Below, piece after piece: positions 18,564 to 27,855 of a stretch of 64,000 bases of DNA. The notes under the pieces were generated by a model. It was given only the letters and a program-made list of their open reading frames with translations. It searched no databases and was not told the DNA's origin. Position 1 is the stretch's first letter, and every line of letters starts with the position of its first letter. The stretch is from Thermoplasmata archaeon (GTDB lineage Archaea > Thermoplasmatota > Thermoplasmata > Methanomassiliicoccales > Methanomethylophilaceae): assembly GCA_015063135.1 (NCBI GenBank), contig SUTA01000009.1, forward strand, positions 25,869 through 89,868, in the 5' to 3' direction. Made by a program: the position numbers and the translations under genes.

Positions 18564-19712
18564 ATGGACAGGAAGGTCAAGGGCATAGCGATATCGGCAG
18601 TCGCAGCTTTGATCCTGATAGCGGCGATCCTCGCCCTCATCCCCCGCGGTTCCGATGAGCCCACCGTCATAAAGGCCCAAGTCACCGGGTTGGATGCCTT
18701 CGATAACTTTGTCCTGGACGTCACGGAGGAGCAGCTCCACGGCATAGGGGCGGATGTGGGCCACGAGATGTACCTGGACGTCAACGGAGAGCGCATCATA
18801 GCGATACATTCCCATAACTGGAGCGGGGTGCCGCATGCCGCAGTCTTCCTCAACCACAGCCAATCCACGAACGAAATATCCCTCGGGATGTACAACGCAC
18901 ATCCATGAGGAGATCCAGCTCCATACCGGGGACGAGGTGGGCATCTCCTACAAGGGGCCCAACAAGTACTACGATTCCCTCGACAAGTACCTGAGGCCTT
19001 TCTCAGGCAATGCCGACGACTATGACGACGAGGAGACTTTCGCCAACTTCCGCATGCTCACCGGAGGCTCCCTCAGGGACGATCTGATAACCGCTCGGCG
19101 TCCCCGTGGACGACCAAGGACGAGCGCGTGTTCTCCGTCAACAGGCTATGCGGCGAGGCGGGGATCGAATCCATGCTCATACTCGACATCGGCCAGGAGG
19201 ACCTTGCAGAGGCGGCCCTCCCGTACAAGGACCTCTACTGCTACGGGCTGCTCGAATCCGGACGCGTCCAGGCCAGCAAGCTCCATCCCGCCGTGCTCAA
19301 CGACACCGAGGACATCGGGGAGTTCTTCGAGATGCTGAATAAAGCCGAGGGCAAGGTGGACATCGCATGCAAGTACGGGAAGGACCGCACTGGCACCTAC
19401 TGCGCGATGCTGCAGGCCCTCGCAGGGGCCTCGTACCAGGAGATCTGCGACGAGTTCATGAGGTCCATGACCAACTATTACGGCATCGAGAAGGGGACCG
19501 CCGAGTACAAGGCGGTGGAGAGCATATACATCTGCCCGCTGCTGTACTCGATCCAGCACCCCGAGATCATAGGCAATTACCACAAGGTCGACTGGGACAG
19601 CATCGAGTACAAGCCGTTCGATCCGCACGATGCGGTGTACAGCTTCCTCACGTCATACGCGGGCATAGACCCCGGGCTGATCGACGAGGTCATAGAGAAG
19701 ATCACGGCGCGA
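18564..19712 (+). pseudogene. Secreted tyrosine-protein phosphatase, two frameshifts
   Basis: Three consecutive frames together encode one protein. 18564-18908 gives a signal anchor (AISAVAALILIAAILALI) and a beta-rich N-terminal domain. A second frame continues from about 18903 (HIHEEIQLHTGDEVG...FRMLTGGSLRDDLI). A third continues from about 19098 (NRSASPWTTKDERVF...) and holds the phosphatase loop CKYGKDRTGTY. The breaks near 18900 and 19097 each need a one-base change. The final frame ends at CGA (19710-19712) after EVIEKITA; a TAG follows at 19731. Either a decaying gene or sequencing indels. Confidence 0.75.
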
Positions 19713-19779
19713 GGGCGCCTAGCACAGCGATAGTGGACAGCGATCCCGTCCACCAATGGACAATCTGAGTGAAGATGAA

Positions 19780-19856
19780 TGGTGGACAAGGCGAGATTCG
19801 AACTCGCGACCTCTACCTTGCGAAGGTAGCACGCTACCGGGCTGCGTCACTTGCCC
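19780..19856 (-). tRNA. tRNA-Ala (CGC)
   Basis: Minus-strand cloverleaf with acceptor GGGCAAG/CTTGTCC, which includes the G3-U70 wobble that identifies tRNA-Ala. The anticodon loop is UUCGCAA, anticodon CGC. CCA is encoded (19780-19782). A tyrosine recombinase gene lies 90 nt away. Confidence 0.92.
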
Positions 19857-19946
19857 ATGGAAAATCCCGGCACGCCCAGTTAGAGACGACTCAGATAAAA
19901 ACCTATCTGATATGGAGCGGGCCGCCCATCCTCGGTCCCTCCGGCC

Positions 19947-20855
19947 TCATTCCGCCACGCACTCGGCGAAGATGTCCCTCAGCCTCTCGTTGGCCTCCCT
20001 TATGCGCAGGTCGTTGACGTCCACGTAGCACCTGAGCGTGGTGGACACGTCCGCGTGGCGCATCATGGCCTTGACCGTCTGGAGGTCGCACTCCGCATCG
20101 TAGTAGAGCAAGGTGGCGTACAGCCTCCTGAGCGAGTGGGTGGTCATCTTGAACCCGCACCTGCTGCCCAGATCGGAGACGACCTTGGACAGCTGGGTCG
20201 GGGGCATCTTGTGCAGGCGGCCGCGGTGGTCCCTCACCTGGATCAGGTAATCGTCCATTGAGACGCCCTGCTTCATGTCCGATGCCCTGTAGGCCGCTAT
20301 GGCATCGAGCACCGGCTTGTTCAGGTGCACGGAGGCCACCAGGCCCTCTTCCCCGTGGCCCTTCCCGTGGACCGTGAGCACCTCGCCCGAGATGTCCGCG
20401 TTGGTGATGGAGACGATCTCCGCCCTCCTGAGCCCCAGGAGGCCCCCCAGCAGCAGCACCAGCCTCTCCATCTCGTCGGACGACCTGTAGGCCGCCACGA
20501 ACTCCTCCTTGGTTATGAAGACGCGGTCGCGCACGTCCCTGTTGTACAGGATGTTCGCGTCCTTCACCGGGTCCTTGCCCGTGTGGTACTGTATCATGTT
20601 GGCCAGGCTGCGCAGGTAGGCGCGCTTCACCCCCTCCTTCAGCCTCAGGGCCTCCCAGAGGTAGATGACCTCCCCCTGGCCTATGTACGCCGCCTTGGTG
20701 CTGAACCCGGCCGCGTCCAGGGCCGCCAGGCACTGGTAAACGTTGTTGCGGTGAGTCATCACCGTATTCGACTTCCTACCGTTCCTGCGGAGCTCGGCGA
20801 GCCACTCGTCGGTCTCCGTCAGGAGCGCGTCCTTGTCCCTGAACGATTGGATCAT
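19947..20855 (-). CDS. Tyrosine recombinase / integrase
   Basis: A 302-residue tyrosine recombinase. An N-terminal SAM-like core-binding domain (about 1-110) is followed by the catalytic domain with GLRRAEI (Arg I), GKGHG (Lys), HSLRRLY (HxxR), MRHADVSTT (His) and RCY (Tyr). It lies beside tRNA-Ala, a typical integration site, but no matching tRNA fragment or other mobile genes are visible, so it may be a lone integrase or a XerA-like enzyme. It resembles the integrase at 58.3 kb. Stop is TGA. Confidence 0.9.
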   Translation of the reverse strand: MIQSFRDKDALLTETDEWLAELRRNGRKSNTVMTHRNNVYQCLAALDAAGFSTKAAYIGQGEVIYLWEALRLKEGVKRAYLRSLANMIQYHTGKDPVKDANILYNRDVRDRVFITKEEFVAAYRSSDEMERLVLLLGGLLGLRRAEIVSITNADISGEVLTVHGKGHGEEGLVASVHLNKPVLDAIAAYRASDMKQGVSMDDYLIQVRDHRGRLHKMPPTQLSKVVSDLGSRCGFKMTTHSLRRLYATLLYYDAECDLQTVKAMMRHADVSTTLRCYVDVNDLRIREANERLRDIFAECVAE

Positions 20856-20930
20856 GGGCGCTTCCAGCCCAAACCCACGTTAAAACCCCCCTGACCTACA
20901 ATTTTCGGGGGCAAGCCTATCCCAACCCAT

Positions 20931-20940
20931 GTTATATAAG
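20931..20940 (+). promoter_or_regulatory. TATA box of adk
   Basis: GTTATATAAG, about 25 nt before the adk ATG at 20961, spacing that suggests a leaderless or very short-leader mRNA. Confidence 0.6.
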
Positions 20941-20960
20941 CACAGGGCGATACGGGGCGC

Positions 20961-21587
20961 ATGAAATCCACAATCGTTCTGCTCGGGCCCCCTGGCTCCG
21001 GCAAAGGCACCCAGGGAGAAAAGCTGTCCGACGAGTTCGGGTACGTCAGGCTCTCCACCGGCGACATGCTCCGCGAGGCCGTGAGGAACGGCACCGAGCT
21101 GGGCAAGAAGGCCAAGTCCTACATGGATGCCGGCGGGCTGGTCCCCAACGACATCATCATCGGCCTCATGAAGGAGAAGATCGCCGCCTGCAACGGCAAG
21201 GTCCTCCTGGACGGGTTCCCCCGCACCGTGGAGCAGGCCGACGCCCTGGCCGAGCAGCTCGATGTCGATCTGGCACTGAACCTGGACGTCGCCGACGAGG
21301 AGCTCATCTCCAGGCTCACCAACAGGCGCTCCTGCCCCGACTGCAACGCCGTGTACCACCTGGTCACCAAGAAGCCCAAGAAGGACGGCGTCTGCGACAA
21401 GTGCGGCGCCCAGCTCTACCAGAGGGACGACGACAAGGAAGCGACCGTCAAGAACAGGCTGGAGGTCTACCGCAAGAACACCATGCCCCTCATCGACTAC
21501 TACCAGAAGAAGGGCACCCTCGTGACAATCATGGGCGTCGGGTCCATCGACGAGATCTACGAGAAGGTCAGGAAGGCCGTCCAGCGA
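20961..21587 (+). CDS. adk: Adenylate kinase
   Basis: A 208-residue adenylate kinase (2 ADP = ATP + AMP) of the long bacterial-type fold. It has the P-loop GPPGSGKGTQ, the AMP site STGDMLREAV, DGFPRT, and a LID domain with a zinc site (CPDC...CDKCG). It ends at CGA after VRKAVQ, the usual family length. Under the standard code the ORF would add 43 residues across a perfect hairpin and the tRNA-Gln promoter, stopping at 21716, the first base of that tRNA. Confidence 0.95.
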
Positions 21588-21595
21588 ATTTCCAT

Positions 21596-21617
21596 GCGGG
21601 GAGGCCCGCCTCCCCGC
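21596..21617 (+). terminator. Hairpin terminator after adk
   Basis: GCGGGGAGG, loop CCCG, CCTCCCCGC: a perfect 9-bp stem starting 9 nt after the CGA of adk. A terminator here makes sense only if adk ends at the CGA. Confidence 0.7.
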
Positions 21618-21715
21618 CCCTTACCTTTGTGCCAGACGTCCCGATCCATTCCTTCTACGAGATGCTGGCCATACCCCAATCTTTATCTATCTCCACTCTT
21701 TCGGGTGATTCAATA

Positions 21716-21786
21716 GCCTCGTAGTGTAGTGGTCAATCATTGGGGACTCTGGATCCCCGGACCCAAGTTCGAATCTTGGCGAGGCT
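21716..21786 (+). tRNA. tRNA-Gln (CUG)
   Basis: Plus-strand cloverleaf: acceptor GCCTCGT/GCGAGGC, anticodon loop CUCUGGA (anticodon CUG), T-arm CCAAGTTCGAATCTTGG. CCA is not encoded. A TATA-like CTTTATCTAT lies about 30 nt upstream, inside the standard-code adk tail. Confidence 0.93.
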
Positions 21787-21871
21787 ACTCATCCCCCTTC
21801 TCCTCGGTGCATCCATCCTCCCAGTCAATACGCTTATTAGGGCGCGCGCGTATGGACGCCCAGTTGATACC

Positions 21872-23029
21872 ATGATCAGCAGAGACGAGGTTCTGGGCAA
21901 TCTTGAGAGGTACGACCTCAAGAAGGCCAAGATAGGCGTGGTCGCATCCCACTCCGCGCTCGACACCTGCGACGGGGCCATATCCGAGGGATTCCAGACC
22001 GTCGCCGTGTGCCAGCAGGGCAGGGACGCCACATTCTCCAAGTACTTCAAGTCCCAGAGGGACGCCAGCGGCAACATCGTCAGGGGAGTCGTGGACGAGC
22101 CCATGGTGCTGGACAAGTTCAGCAGCATCCTCAAGCCCGAGGTCCAGGACAGCCTGATGAAAAACAACGTCCTGTTCATCCCTAACAGGTCCTTCGTGTC
22201 CTACTGCGGGATCGACGCCGTGGAGAACGACTTCAAGGTGCCGATGGTCGGCAGCAGGAACCTGCTCCGCTCCGAGGAGAGGGGCGACGAGAGGGACTAC
22301 TACTGGATCCTCGAGAAGGCCGGAATGCCGTTCCCCAAGAAGGTCGAGAAGCCCGAGGACATCGACGGCCTCACCATCATCAAGGTCCACCACAAGGTCA
22401 AGAAGCTCGAGAGGGGCTTCTTCACCGCCAAGGACTACGACCAGTTCGTCGAGAAGTCCACCGAGCTCATCAAGCAGGGCGTCATCGAGGAGGACTTCCT
22501 CAAGAGCGCCAGGATGGAGCAGTACATCATCGGGCCCGTGTTCAACCTGGACTTCTTCTACTCCCCGCTGGAGGAGAAGGGATCCAAGATCGAGCTCCTG
22601 GGCATCGACTGGAGGTTCGAGTCCTCCCTGGACGGATACTGCAGGCTCCCCGGCAAGCAGCAGGTGGAGCTAGAGAACGACGGCATCATCCCCGAGTACA
22701 CCGTGTGCGGCCACAACTCCGCCACCCTCAGGGAGTCCCTCCTGGACAAGGCCTTCGAGATGGCCGAGAAGTACGTCGCCGCATCCAAGAAGTACTACGA
22801 CCCCGGCATCATCGGGCCCTTCTGCCTGCAGACATGCGTGGACAAGGACCTGAACTTCTACATCTACGACGTCGCGCCCCGCATCGGAGGTGGCACCAAC
22901 GTGCACATGAGCGTGGGCCACCCCTACGGCAACGCCCTCTGGAGGAGAGAGATGTCCACAGGAAGGAGGCTCTCCATGGAGGTCCGCAGAGCCATCGAGC
23001 AGGAGCGCATAGAGGAGATCATCACATGA
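21872..23029 (+). CDS. purP: FAICAR synthetase (PurP)
   Basis: A 385-residue ATP-grasp enzyme of archaeal purine synthesis. It formylates AICAR to FAICAR using formate and ATP, replacing folate-dependent PurH. Family marks include IGVVASHSALD near the start, FNLDFFYSPL, LLGIDWRFE and PRIGGGTNVHMSVGHPYG near the end. The longer ORF start (21740) lies in the tRNA-Gln gene, so the ATG at 21872 is used, about 35 nt after a CTTATTAGG TATA box. It overlaps the next gene by 4 nt. Stop is TGA. Confidence 0.93.
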   Translation: MISRDEVLGNLERYDLKKAKIGVVASHSALDTCDGAISEGFQTVAVCQQGRDATFSKYFKSQRDASGNIVRGVVDEPMVLDKFSSILKPEVQDSLMKNNVLFIPNRSFVSYCGIDAVENDFKVPMVGSRNLLRSEERGDERDYYWILEKAGMPFPKKVEKPEDIDGLTIIKVHHKVKKLERGFFTAKDYDQFVEKSTELIKQGVIEEDFLKSARMEQYIIGPVFNLDFFYSPLEEKGSKIELLGIDWRFESSLDGYCRLPGKQQVELENDGIIPEYTVCGHNSATLRESLLDKAFEMAEKYVAASKKYYDPGIIGPFCLQTCVDKDLNFYIYDVAPRIGGGTNVHMSVGHPYGNALWRREMSTGRRLSMEVRRAIEQERIEEIIT

Positions 23030-23664
23030 AGTACGCCTACGCAGCCATAGCAGCCGTCGCCATCATGGCGGCGGCATTCTGCCTGGTCCCCATGGCCGAG
23101 TCCGACGCCGCGGAGGCGTCCTGCTCGATCGGCCCCGCCCAGGCCGGGAGCTTCGACACCATGAACGGCGGGAAGATCACCATCGCGATCAACCACAACT
23201 CCTTCGAGTTCGACCTGAAGATCACCGTCACCGAGAGCGGCTCGACCTACAAGCACGTGGAGACCCAGACCATCGCGAAGGGCCAGGACGAGATCGTCAT
23301 AAAGATGGGCGACATGGACAGCTCCGGCACCCATACCATCACGATCGTCCTGGAGCCCGCCCCCGGGTCCGGCGCCACCCTGTCCTGGTACGAGCAGTCC
23401 ATGTCGATCAAGGTCGGCAGCAACCCCCTGTCCAACTGGACCACCTACGCGATCATCATCGTCGCCGTGGCCCTGATTGCCATCGTCGCGTTCATCTTCA
23501 TCCGCGGAAGCACCGAGAAGAAGGCCAAGGAGCAGACCATGACCTTCGAGGAACTCGAGGCCGAGAGGAAGGCCGAGATGGCCGCGAAGGCCGACAAGAA
23601 GGGCACCCAGCCCAAGGCCTCCTCCACCGAGAGGAAGAAGTACAAGGCCGGCAAGAAGGACTGA
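23026..23664 (+). CDS. Secreted single-span membrane protein of unknown function
   Basis: A 212-residue protein with an N-terminal signal peptide (MKYAYAAIAAVAIMAAAFCLVP), a beta-rich extracellular domain of about 110 residues, a transmembrane helix (YAIIIVAVALIAIVAFIFI, about 145-165) and a Lys/Glu-rich cytoplasmic tail. No family recognised. It overlaps purP (ATGA), so it is co-translated, although a link to purines is not evident. Stop is TGA, followed by a hairpin. Confidence 0.8.
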   Translation: MKYAYAAIAAVAIMAAAFCLVPMAESDAAEASCSIGPAQAGSFDTMNGGKITIAINHNSFEFDLKITVTESGSTYKHVETQTIAKGQDEIVIKMGDMDSSGTHTITIVLEPAPGSGATLSWYEQSMSIKVGSNPLSNWTTYAIIIVAVALIAIVAFIFIRGSTEKKAKEQTMTFEELEAERKAEMAAKADKKGTQPKASSTERKKYKAGKKD

Positions 23665-23678
23665 GCCAAACCCGTTCC

Positions 23679-23696
23679 AGGGGGCTCCGGCCCCCT
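23679..23696 (+). terminator. Hairpin terminator
   Basis: AGGGGGC, loop TCCG, GCCCCCT, 15 nt after the upstream stop codon, closing the purP transcript. Confidence 0.6.
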
Positions 23697-23765
23697 CATC
23701 CCCCCTTCTGGCACCTGCGTCCCACGAACGCTGCGTTTTTCTACGTACAACCCGTTCCGATCGCC

Positions 23766-25349
23766 ATGAGAGGCCGTCTTGTCGCGCTGTTCGCAGCCGT
23801 GCTCTCGGTCGCCATGTTCTTGGCGCCGGCGCTGTGCGAGCCTGCGGACGCGATATCCGACGGCGACTACAGGGTGACCATACCCCAGTGGGAGGGGCCT
23901 GGCACCATCAATTACATCACCATAGGCAACGGGCACACGATGGATATCGTGGTCTACGTCGAGAACTTCACGGACCACTACATGGACGTCGATTTCGCCG
24001 GCGAAACCTATTACGACTACATCCACGGGAGCAGGATTGCGAACGTCACCCTGCCCCCCGCCGACGGCGAGACCGCATTGATGATCGAGGAGACCTTCGT
24101 CATCAGCGCGGACGAGACGGCTCCCGCCCGCGTCAACCTGGACCTCGACCTGGTCATAACCATCACGGACCTCTACGACGGGACATCCGAGAAGGTCGTG
24201 GTGATGTTCGAGGTCGAGGTGGTCAACGCGTTCGACCTGACCAGCTCCTTCAACAGGTTCTTCGGCATCATCCCCAACACCCTGCCGGCGCCGTTCAACA
24301 CGTCGATGACGGCGTTCCTGGTCACCCTGGCGGCCTTCATAGGGATAGCCCTGCTGGCCGCCATGGCCCTGATGCCGGTATTCAGGAGATACACCTACAT
24401 GGGGACCAGGTACAAGGGCTGGCGCCTGCTGTGGCCCCTGGGCCTGGCCACGGTATCAATATCCCTCCTGATCTTCACGCAGATAGGCCCCTGGATACTT
24501 GGGTACGACCTCACGACCACTGACGTCGTCGAGAGGGTCTGCACGGCGATCCTGGTCGTCATGCTGTTCGTGGCCGTGTGGAAGGGCTACTCCGCGGCGG
24601 TCTACGGCCTGCTGAGGAGGATAGACACCGACGAGGGCTACAAGCAGAACACGCTGGGGCCGGTGCTCAGCTCCCTTGGCATGGTCGCCCTCTGGGGGGT
24701 CGGCGCGGCGATCATCCTGATCGTCATGGGCGTGGACCCCGTCAGCGTCCTGGTGAGCTCTAGCCTGATCACCCTCGGCGTCTCCATAGGAGCGAAGGAT
24801 GTGCTGTCCAGGATGTTCAACGGGATCAACATCATCCTATCGAAGAGGTTCAGAGTGGGGGACTTCATAACCGTCGGGGACCACCATTACTTCGTTAGGT
24901 ACGTGGGCATCATGTACACCGAGCTATGGGGCAAGAAGAGGGACAGGGTGACGGTGGTGCCCAACAACACCATGGCGGAATTACCCGTCGAGGACAGCGA
25001 GATCTTCACGGACTCCTACGTATTCATGGTGGATTTCACGGTGCCCTACGGGACGGACCTTAAGGCCCTGGAGGCGAAGGTACTGGAGTTCGCGAACGGC
25101 CTGGACTTCGTCAAGAAGGGCGAGGACATAGGGCCCTCGTTCAGGCTCCAGTCGTTCGATGATTCGGGGATCAGGGTGGCGCTCAAGGTCTGGAAGCCGT
25201 TCAATATCAGCGAGAAGCGGATCCGCAGGTTGTTGTACGAGATGTTGCAGAAGGAGGGCATCAATGTGCCCTACAGCAGGTTGGAGATCATGATAACAAA
25301 CGGGGAGTCGGGGGATAGCATGGAATCGGATTGGAGGTCGAAGGAATGA
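23766..25349 (+). CDS. MscS family mechanosensitive ion channel with extracellular domain
   Basis: A 527-residue protein: signal peptide (about 1-28), a beta-sandwich extracellular domain (about 30-165), then four membrane helices. The MscS pore/beta domain is recognisable from SSSLITLGVSIGAKDVLSRMFNGINIILSKRFRVGDFI. It would open under membrane tension to release osmolytes. The large extracytoplasmic N-terminal domain is unusual for MscS. It is followed by a paralogue overlapping by ATGA. Stop is TGA. Confidence 0.9.
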   Translation: MRGRLVALFAAVLSVAMFLAPALCEPADAISDGDYRVTIPQWEGPGTINYITIGNGHTMDIVVYVENFTDHYMDVDFAGETYYDYIHGSRIANVTLPPADGETALMIEETFVISADETAPARVNLDLDLVITITDLYDGTSEKVVVMFEVEVVNAFDLTSSFNRFFGIIPNTLPAPFNTSMTAFLVTLAAFIGIALLAAMALMPVFRRYTYMGTRYKGWRLLWPLGLATVSISLLIFTQIGPWILGYDLTTTDVVERVCTAILVVMLFVAVWKGYSAAVYGLLRRIDTDEGYKQNTLGPVLSSLGMVALWGVGAAIILIVMGVDPVSVLVSSSLITLGVSIGAKDVLSRMFNGINIILSKRFRVGDFITVGDHHYFVRYVGIMYTELWGKKRDRVTVVPNNTMAELPVEDSEIFTDSYVFMVDFTVPYGTDLKALEAKVLEFANGLDFVKKGEDIGPSFRLQSFDDSGIRVALKVWKPFNISEKRIRRLLYEMLQKEGINVPYSRLEIMITNGESGDSMESDWRSKE

Positions 25350-27001
25350 GCGCTGTTTTTTCTACTGGCCGCGCGATACGCAGAGGGATGAACGCTAAGA
25401 GGGTCGCGATAGCGGCCGCAGTCATTATGGCAGCCATGTGCCTCGTACCTATGCTGGCGGAGGACGGCGAAGCCGTCACGGAAGACGACTTCAAGGTCTC
25501 CATGCCCCTCTGGTATACGGACGAGCCCAACCACGTGACGATCGGCAACGGGCACTCCAAGTCATTCATCATCTACGTCCAGAACTTCAGCGAACATATC
25601 ATGGACGTCGCTTTCATCAATTTGATTCTCGGCAATAATGTCAGCGGCTCCGAGATCCGGAACCTTACCCTGATGGGCGCCGGGGACCCGAACGGGGGCG
25701 ACCTCCTCAAGGTGGAATACACCCTCAGCGTGGATGAGCTGTCGAGATCGTACAAGAGCGTAGTTGTCCGGCTGAACATCATGCTAACGGACCTGACGGA
25801 CGACAGCACGAAGTCCAAGACGCTCATCTTCGATGTCACCATCAAGTCCAGCTTCGACATGTCCGGCAGCTACAACAGGTTCTTCGGCATAATCCCCAAC
25901 ACCCTGCCGGCACCGTTCGACACCTCCGTCACCCCGTTCGTCGTCACGCTGCTCGTCATCCTGGGCATCGCCGGCATAGTCATCAAGATGCTGATCCCCA
26001 GGCTCGGGGCGATGATGTCGGAGCACGCCACGGAGAAGACCACCAGGAGAGGAAAGATCCTGCTCACCCTGGGCGTCCTGATCATCGCCCTGATGATATT
26101 CATGGACCCGGGGCTGAAGATCCTGGGCATCAGCCTCGAATGGTACTACTACCTCGACAAGATCTCCCTCACGGTCCTGACTATAGTGCTGGCGGTGACC
26201 ATATGGAAGATCTACATGATCGTGTCCGAGAGCATGCTCTACAGGCTCGGGAAGATCGAGGATTCCCGCGTGGACCTGACGCTGCTGCCTATCTTCGCCA
26301 TGTTCGGTAAGCTGATCCTCTGGATCGGGGGCCTGGGGACCATCCTGCACCTGTACGGCATCGACCTGTCCGGGATACTGGTCAGCGCGGGCATCGTCAC
26401 ATTGGGCATCACGCTGGGCGCCCAGAGCGTCATATCCCAGTTCTTCAGCGGCATGTCGCTGCTGCTCACCCGGCCGTTCAGCAGGGGCGAGTACATCGAG
26501 CTCAACGGCCAGACGTACATCGTCAGCAAGGTCAAGCTGATGTACACCGAGTTCTTCGGCGTCGACCAGGACCGCATCATCACCATGCCCAACAACGCCG
26601 TCGCTGCGGCGACCATCGTTAACCTGAGCAAGTACGACAGGGCCTACAGGCTGTACATCGGGTTCACGATCCCCTACGGCATCGACGTGGACAAGGCCGA
26701 GGAGGTCATGCTGCAGCTCGCCGAGGAGAGCGAGCACGTCGTGCACGACTACACCAAGTACAGGAAGCCCGCGGTGAGGCTGATAGATTTCCAGCCGTCC
26801 GGAGTGGAGCTGAGGCTCGAGGTCACCATCAAGGACTACGCCCGCATGAGGGTGATCCAGTCCGACCTCAAGAAGGAGCTCTACGTCAGGCTGGCCGAGA
26901 ACGGCATCCACGCTCCGTACAACAGGCTGGACGTCACCATCCTCAACTACGAGAGCGAGGGCAATCCCGGCAATGCCGAGCGCCCGGCTCCGGGAGAGTG
27001 A
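25346..27001 (+). CDS. MscS family mechanosensitive ion channel, paralogue
   Basis: A 551-residue paralogue of the preceding channel. It has the same plan: signal sequence, extracellular domain with the shared phrases HVTIGNGHSKSFIIYVQNFS and NRFFGIIPNTLPAPF, membrane helices and an MscS domain (SAGIVTLGITLGAQSVISQFFSGMSLLLTRPFSRGEYIE). The start at 25346 overlaps the upstream stop; MNAKRVAI at 25388 is an alternative. The tandem pair suggests a hetero-oligomeric or duplicated osmotic safety valve. Stop is TGA. Confidence 0.9.
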   Translation: MSAVFSTGRAIRRGMNAKRVAIAAAVIMAAMCLVPMLAEDGEAVTEDDFKVSMPLWYTDEPNHVTIGNGHSKSFIIYVQNFSEHIMDVAFINLILGNNVSGSEIRNLTLMGAGDPNGGDLLKVEYTLSVDELSRSYKSVVVRLNIMLTDLTDDSTKSKTLIFDVTIKSSFDMSGSYNRFFGIIPNTLPAPFDTSVTPFVVTLLVILGIAGIVIKMLIPRLGAMMSEHATEKTTRRGKILLTLGVLIIALMIFMDPGLKILGISLEWYYYLDKISLTVLTIVLAVTIWKIYMIVSESMLYRLGKIEDSRVDLTLLPIFAMFGKLILWIGGLGTILHLYGIDLSGILVSAGIVTLGITLGAQSVISQFFSGMSLLLTRPFSRGEYIELNGQTYIVSKVKLMYTEFFGVDQDRIITMPNNAVAAATIVNLSKYDRAYRLYIGFTIPYGIDVDKAEEVMLQLAEESEHVVHDYTKYRKPAVRLIDFQPSGVELRLEVTIKDYARMRVIQSDLKKELYVRLAENGIHAPYNRLDVTILNYESEGNPGNAERPAPGE

Positions 27002-27016
27002 AAACATTAAGCGGGA

Positions 27017-27036
27017 CCCGGGCCTCGCGGCCCGGG
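27017..27036. terminator. Hairpin between convergent genes
   Basis: CCCGGGCC, loop TCGC, GGCCCGGG: a perfect 8-bp stem between the MscS gene and the convergent small membrane protein gene. It can serve both strands. It lies inside the standard-code ORF of the minus-strand gene but outside it if that gene ends at CGA. Confidence 0.6.
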
Positions 27037-27053
27037 ATCCCCGGGTTTACCAT

Positions 27054-27299
27054 TCGCACTTTGCGCTTCTTCAGGATGATTGCGGCGGCGATGGCGAGTA
27101 TGACGACGGCGATGATTATCGCGACGTAGAGGACGGTATTGCTGCCGGAACTGTCGCCCTGCGGTGAATCGTCCTCGACCATGTGCTCGATGGAATCGCC
27201 GGGGAAGAACTTCCCGCCGAGGTTCTCCACGATGGGCTCCAGCTCCTTCCCGCTGGCATCGTAGAACACGTGATCTGGGAACGTTACCGCACACGGCAT
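27054..27299 (-). CDS. Small single-span membrane protein
   Basis: An 81-residue protein: a polar 50-residue N-terminal part (FYDASGKELEPIVENLGGKF), a transmembrane helix (VLYVAIIIAVVILAIAAAIIL) and a KKRKV stop-transfer end, then CGA. It has no signal peptide, so it could be the C-terminal remnant of a larger surface protein. The standard-code ORF goes on 37 residues to 26943, through a hairpin and into the MscS gene. Confidence 0.55.
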
Positions 27300-27355
27300 G
27301 GCATGCGGTATTAATCAGTATGATGGCCGGTTCTCGGGTATTGGCGGTTATGCCA

Positions 27356-27853
27356 TCGGAGCCTCAGCTTGGGGTCCCTCAGGTCCAGCAGCGCCACCTG
27401 GCGCCTGTCCATGAAGAATCCCAGCTTCTTGTGCAGCATGATGGACGGGGCGTTGTCCTCCTGGATCATGCTGTGGACCACGGTGGCCCCCTGCTCCCTG
27501 CCGATGCGCGCGCACTCCCTCAGGAGCTTGAACCCGATGGCGTTGCGGCGCATGTAGGGGTGGACGCCCATGTTCTCGATCCAGACGACGTTGGCCTCGT
27601 CGAAGACGTGGTGGAGCATCTGGGCGAAGATGAATCCGACGATCTCGCCGTCCTCCTCCGCCACCAGCGACAGCCCGCTGTCGAGGTACGCCTTGAAATG
27701 GTTCCTGCTGCTCGCGCCCAGGTTGTCCTTCCAGTCCTGCGGGAGGTCCTCCCACTTGTTCTCGAGGGTCTCGGCGAAGTACTCGCGGATGCAGGAGAGC
27801 TCCAGCTCCCTGACGGCCTCGACGTCCCTGAGGCGGACCGGGCGTATCTCCAT
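27356..27853 (-). CDS. GNAT family N-acetyltransferase
   Basis: A 165-residue RimI-like acetyltransferase. The N-terminus EIRPVRLRDVEAVRELE, GFIFAQ, NMGVHPYMRRNAIGFKLL (acetyl-CoA loop) and MLHKKLGFF all fit. It ends at CGA after RDPKLRL; the standard-code ORF adds 15 residues to 27311. The ATG at 27853 lies 2 nt after the CGA that ends argS, so the two are probably co-transcribed. Confidence 0.88.
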
Positions 27854-27855
27854 GA

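Noticed and set aside
19780-19856. tRNA first read as tRNA-Arg with anticodon UCG, which would decode CGA
   Set aside because: Laying out the 7-nt loop UUCGCAA puts the anticodon at CGC, and the G3-U70 pair marks tRNA-Ala. No tRNA-Arg is visible in the window.
19780-20855. Integrated element at tRNA-Ala next to the first integrase
   Set aside because: No duplicated tRNA 3' end and no other mobile genes before adk, so only the integrase itself is reported.
27520-27855. 112-residue C-terminal extension of ArgS predicted by the standard code, and similar tails on 26 other genes
   Set aside because: Each tail starts at a CGA, lacks family character and runs over promoters, hairpins or other genes; treated as untranslated.
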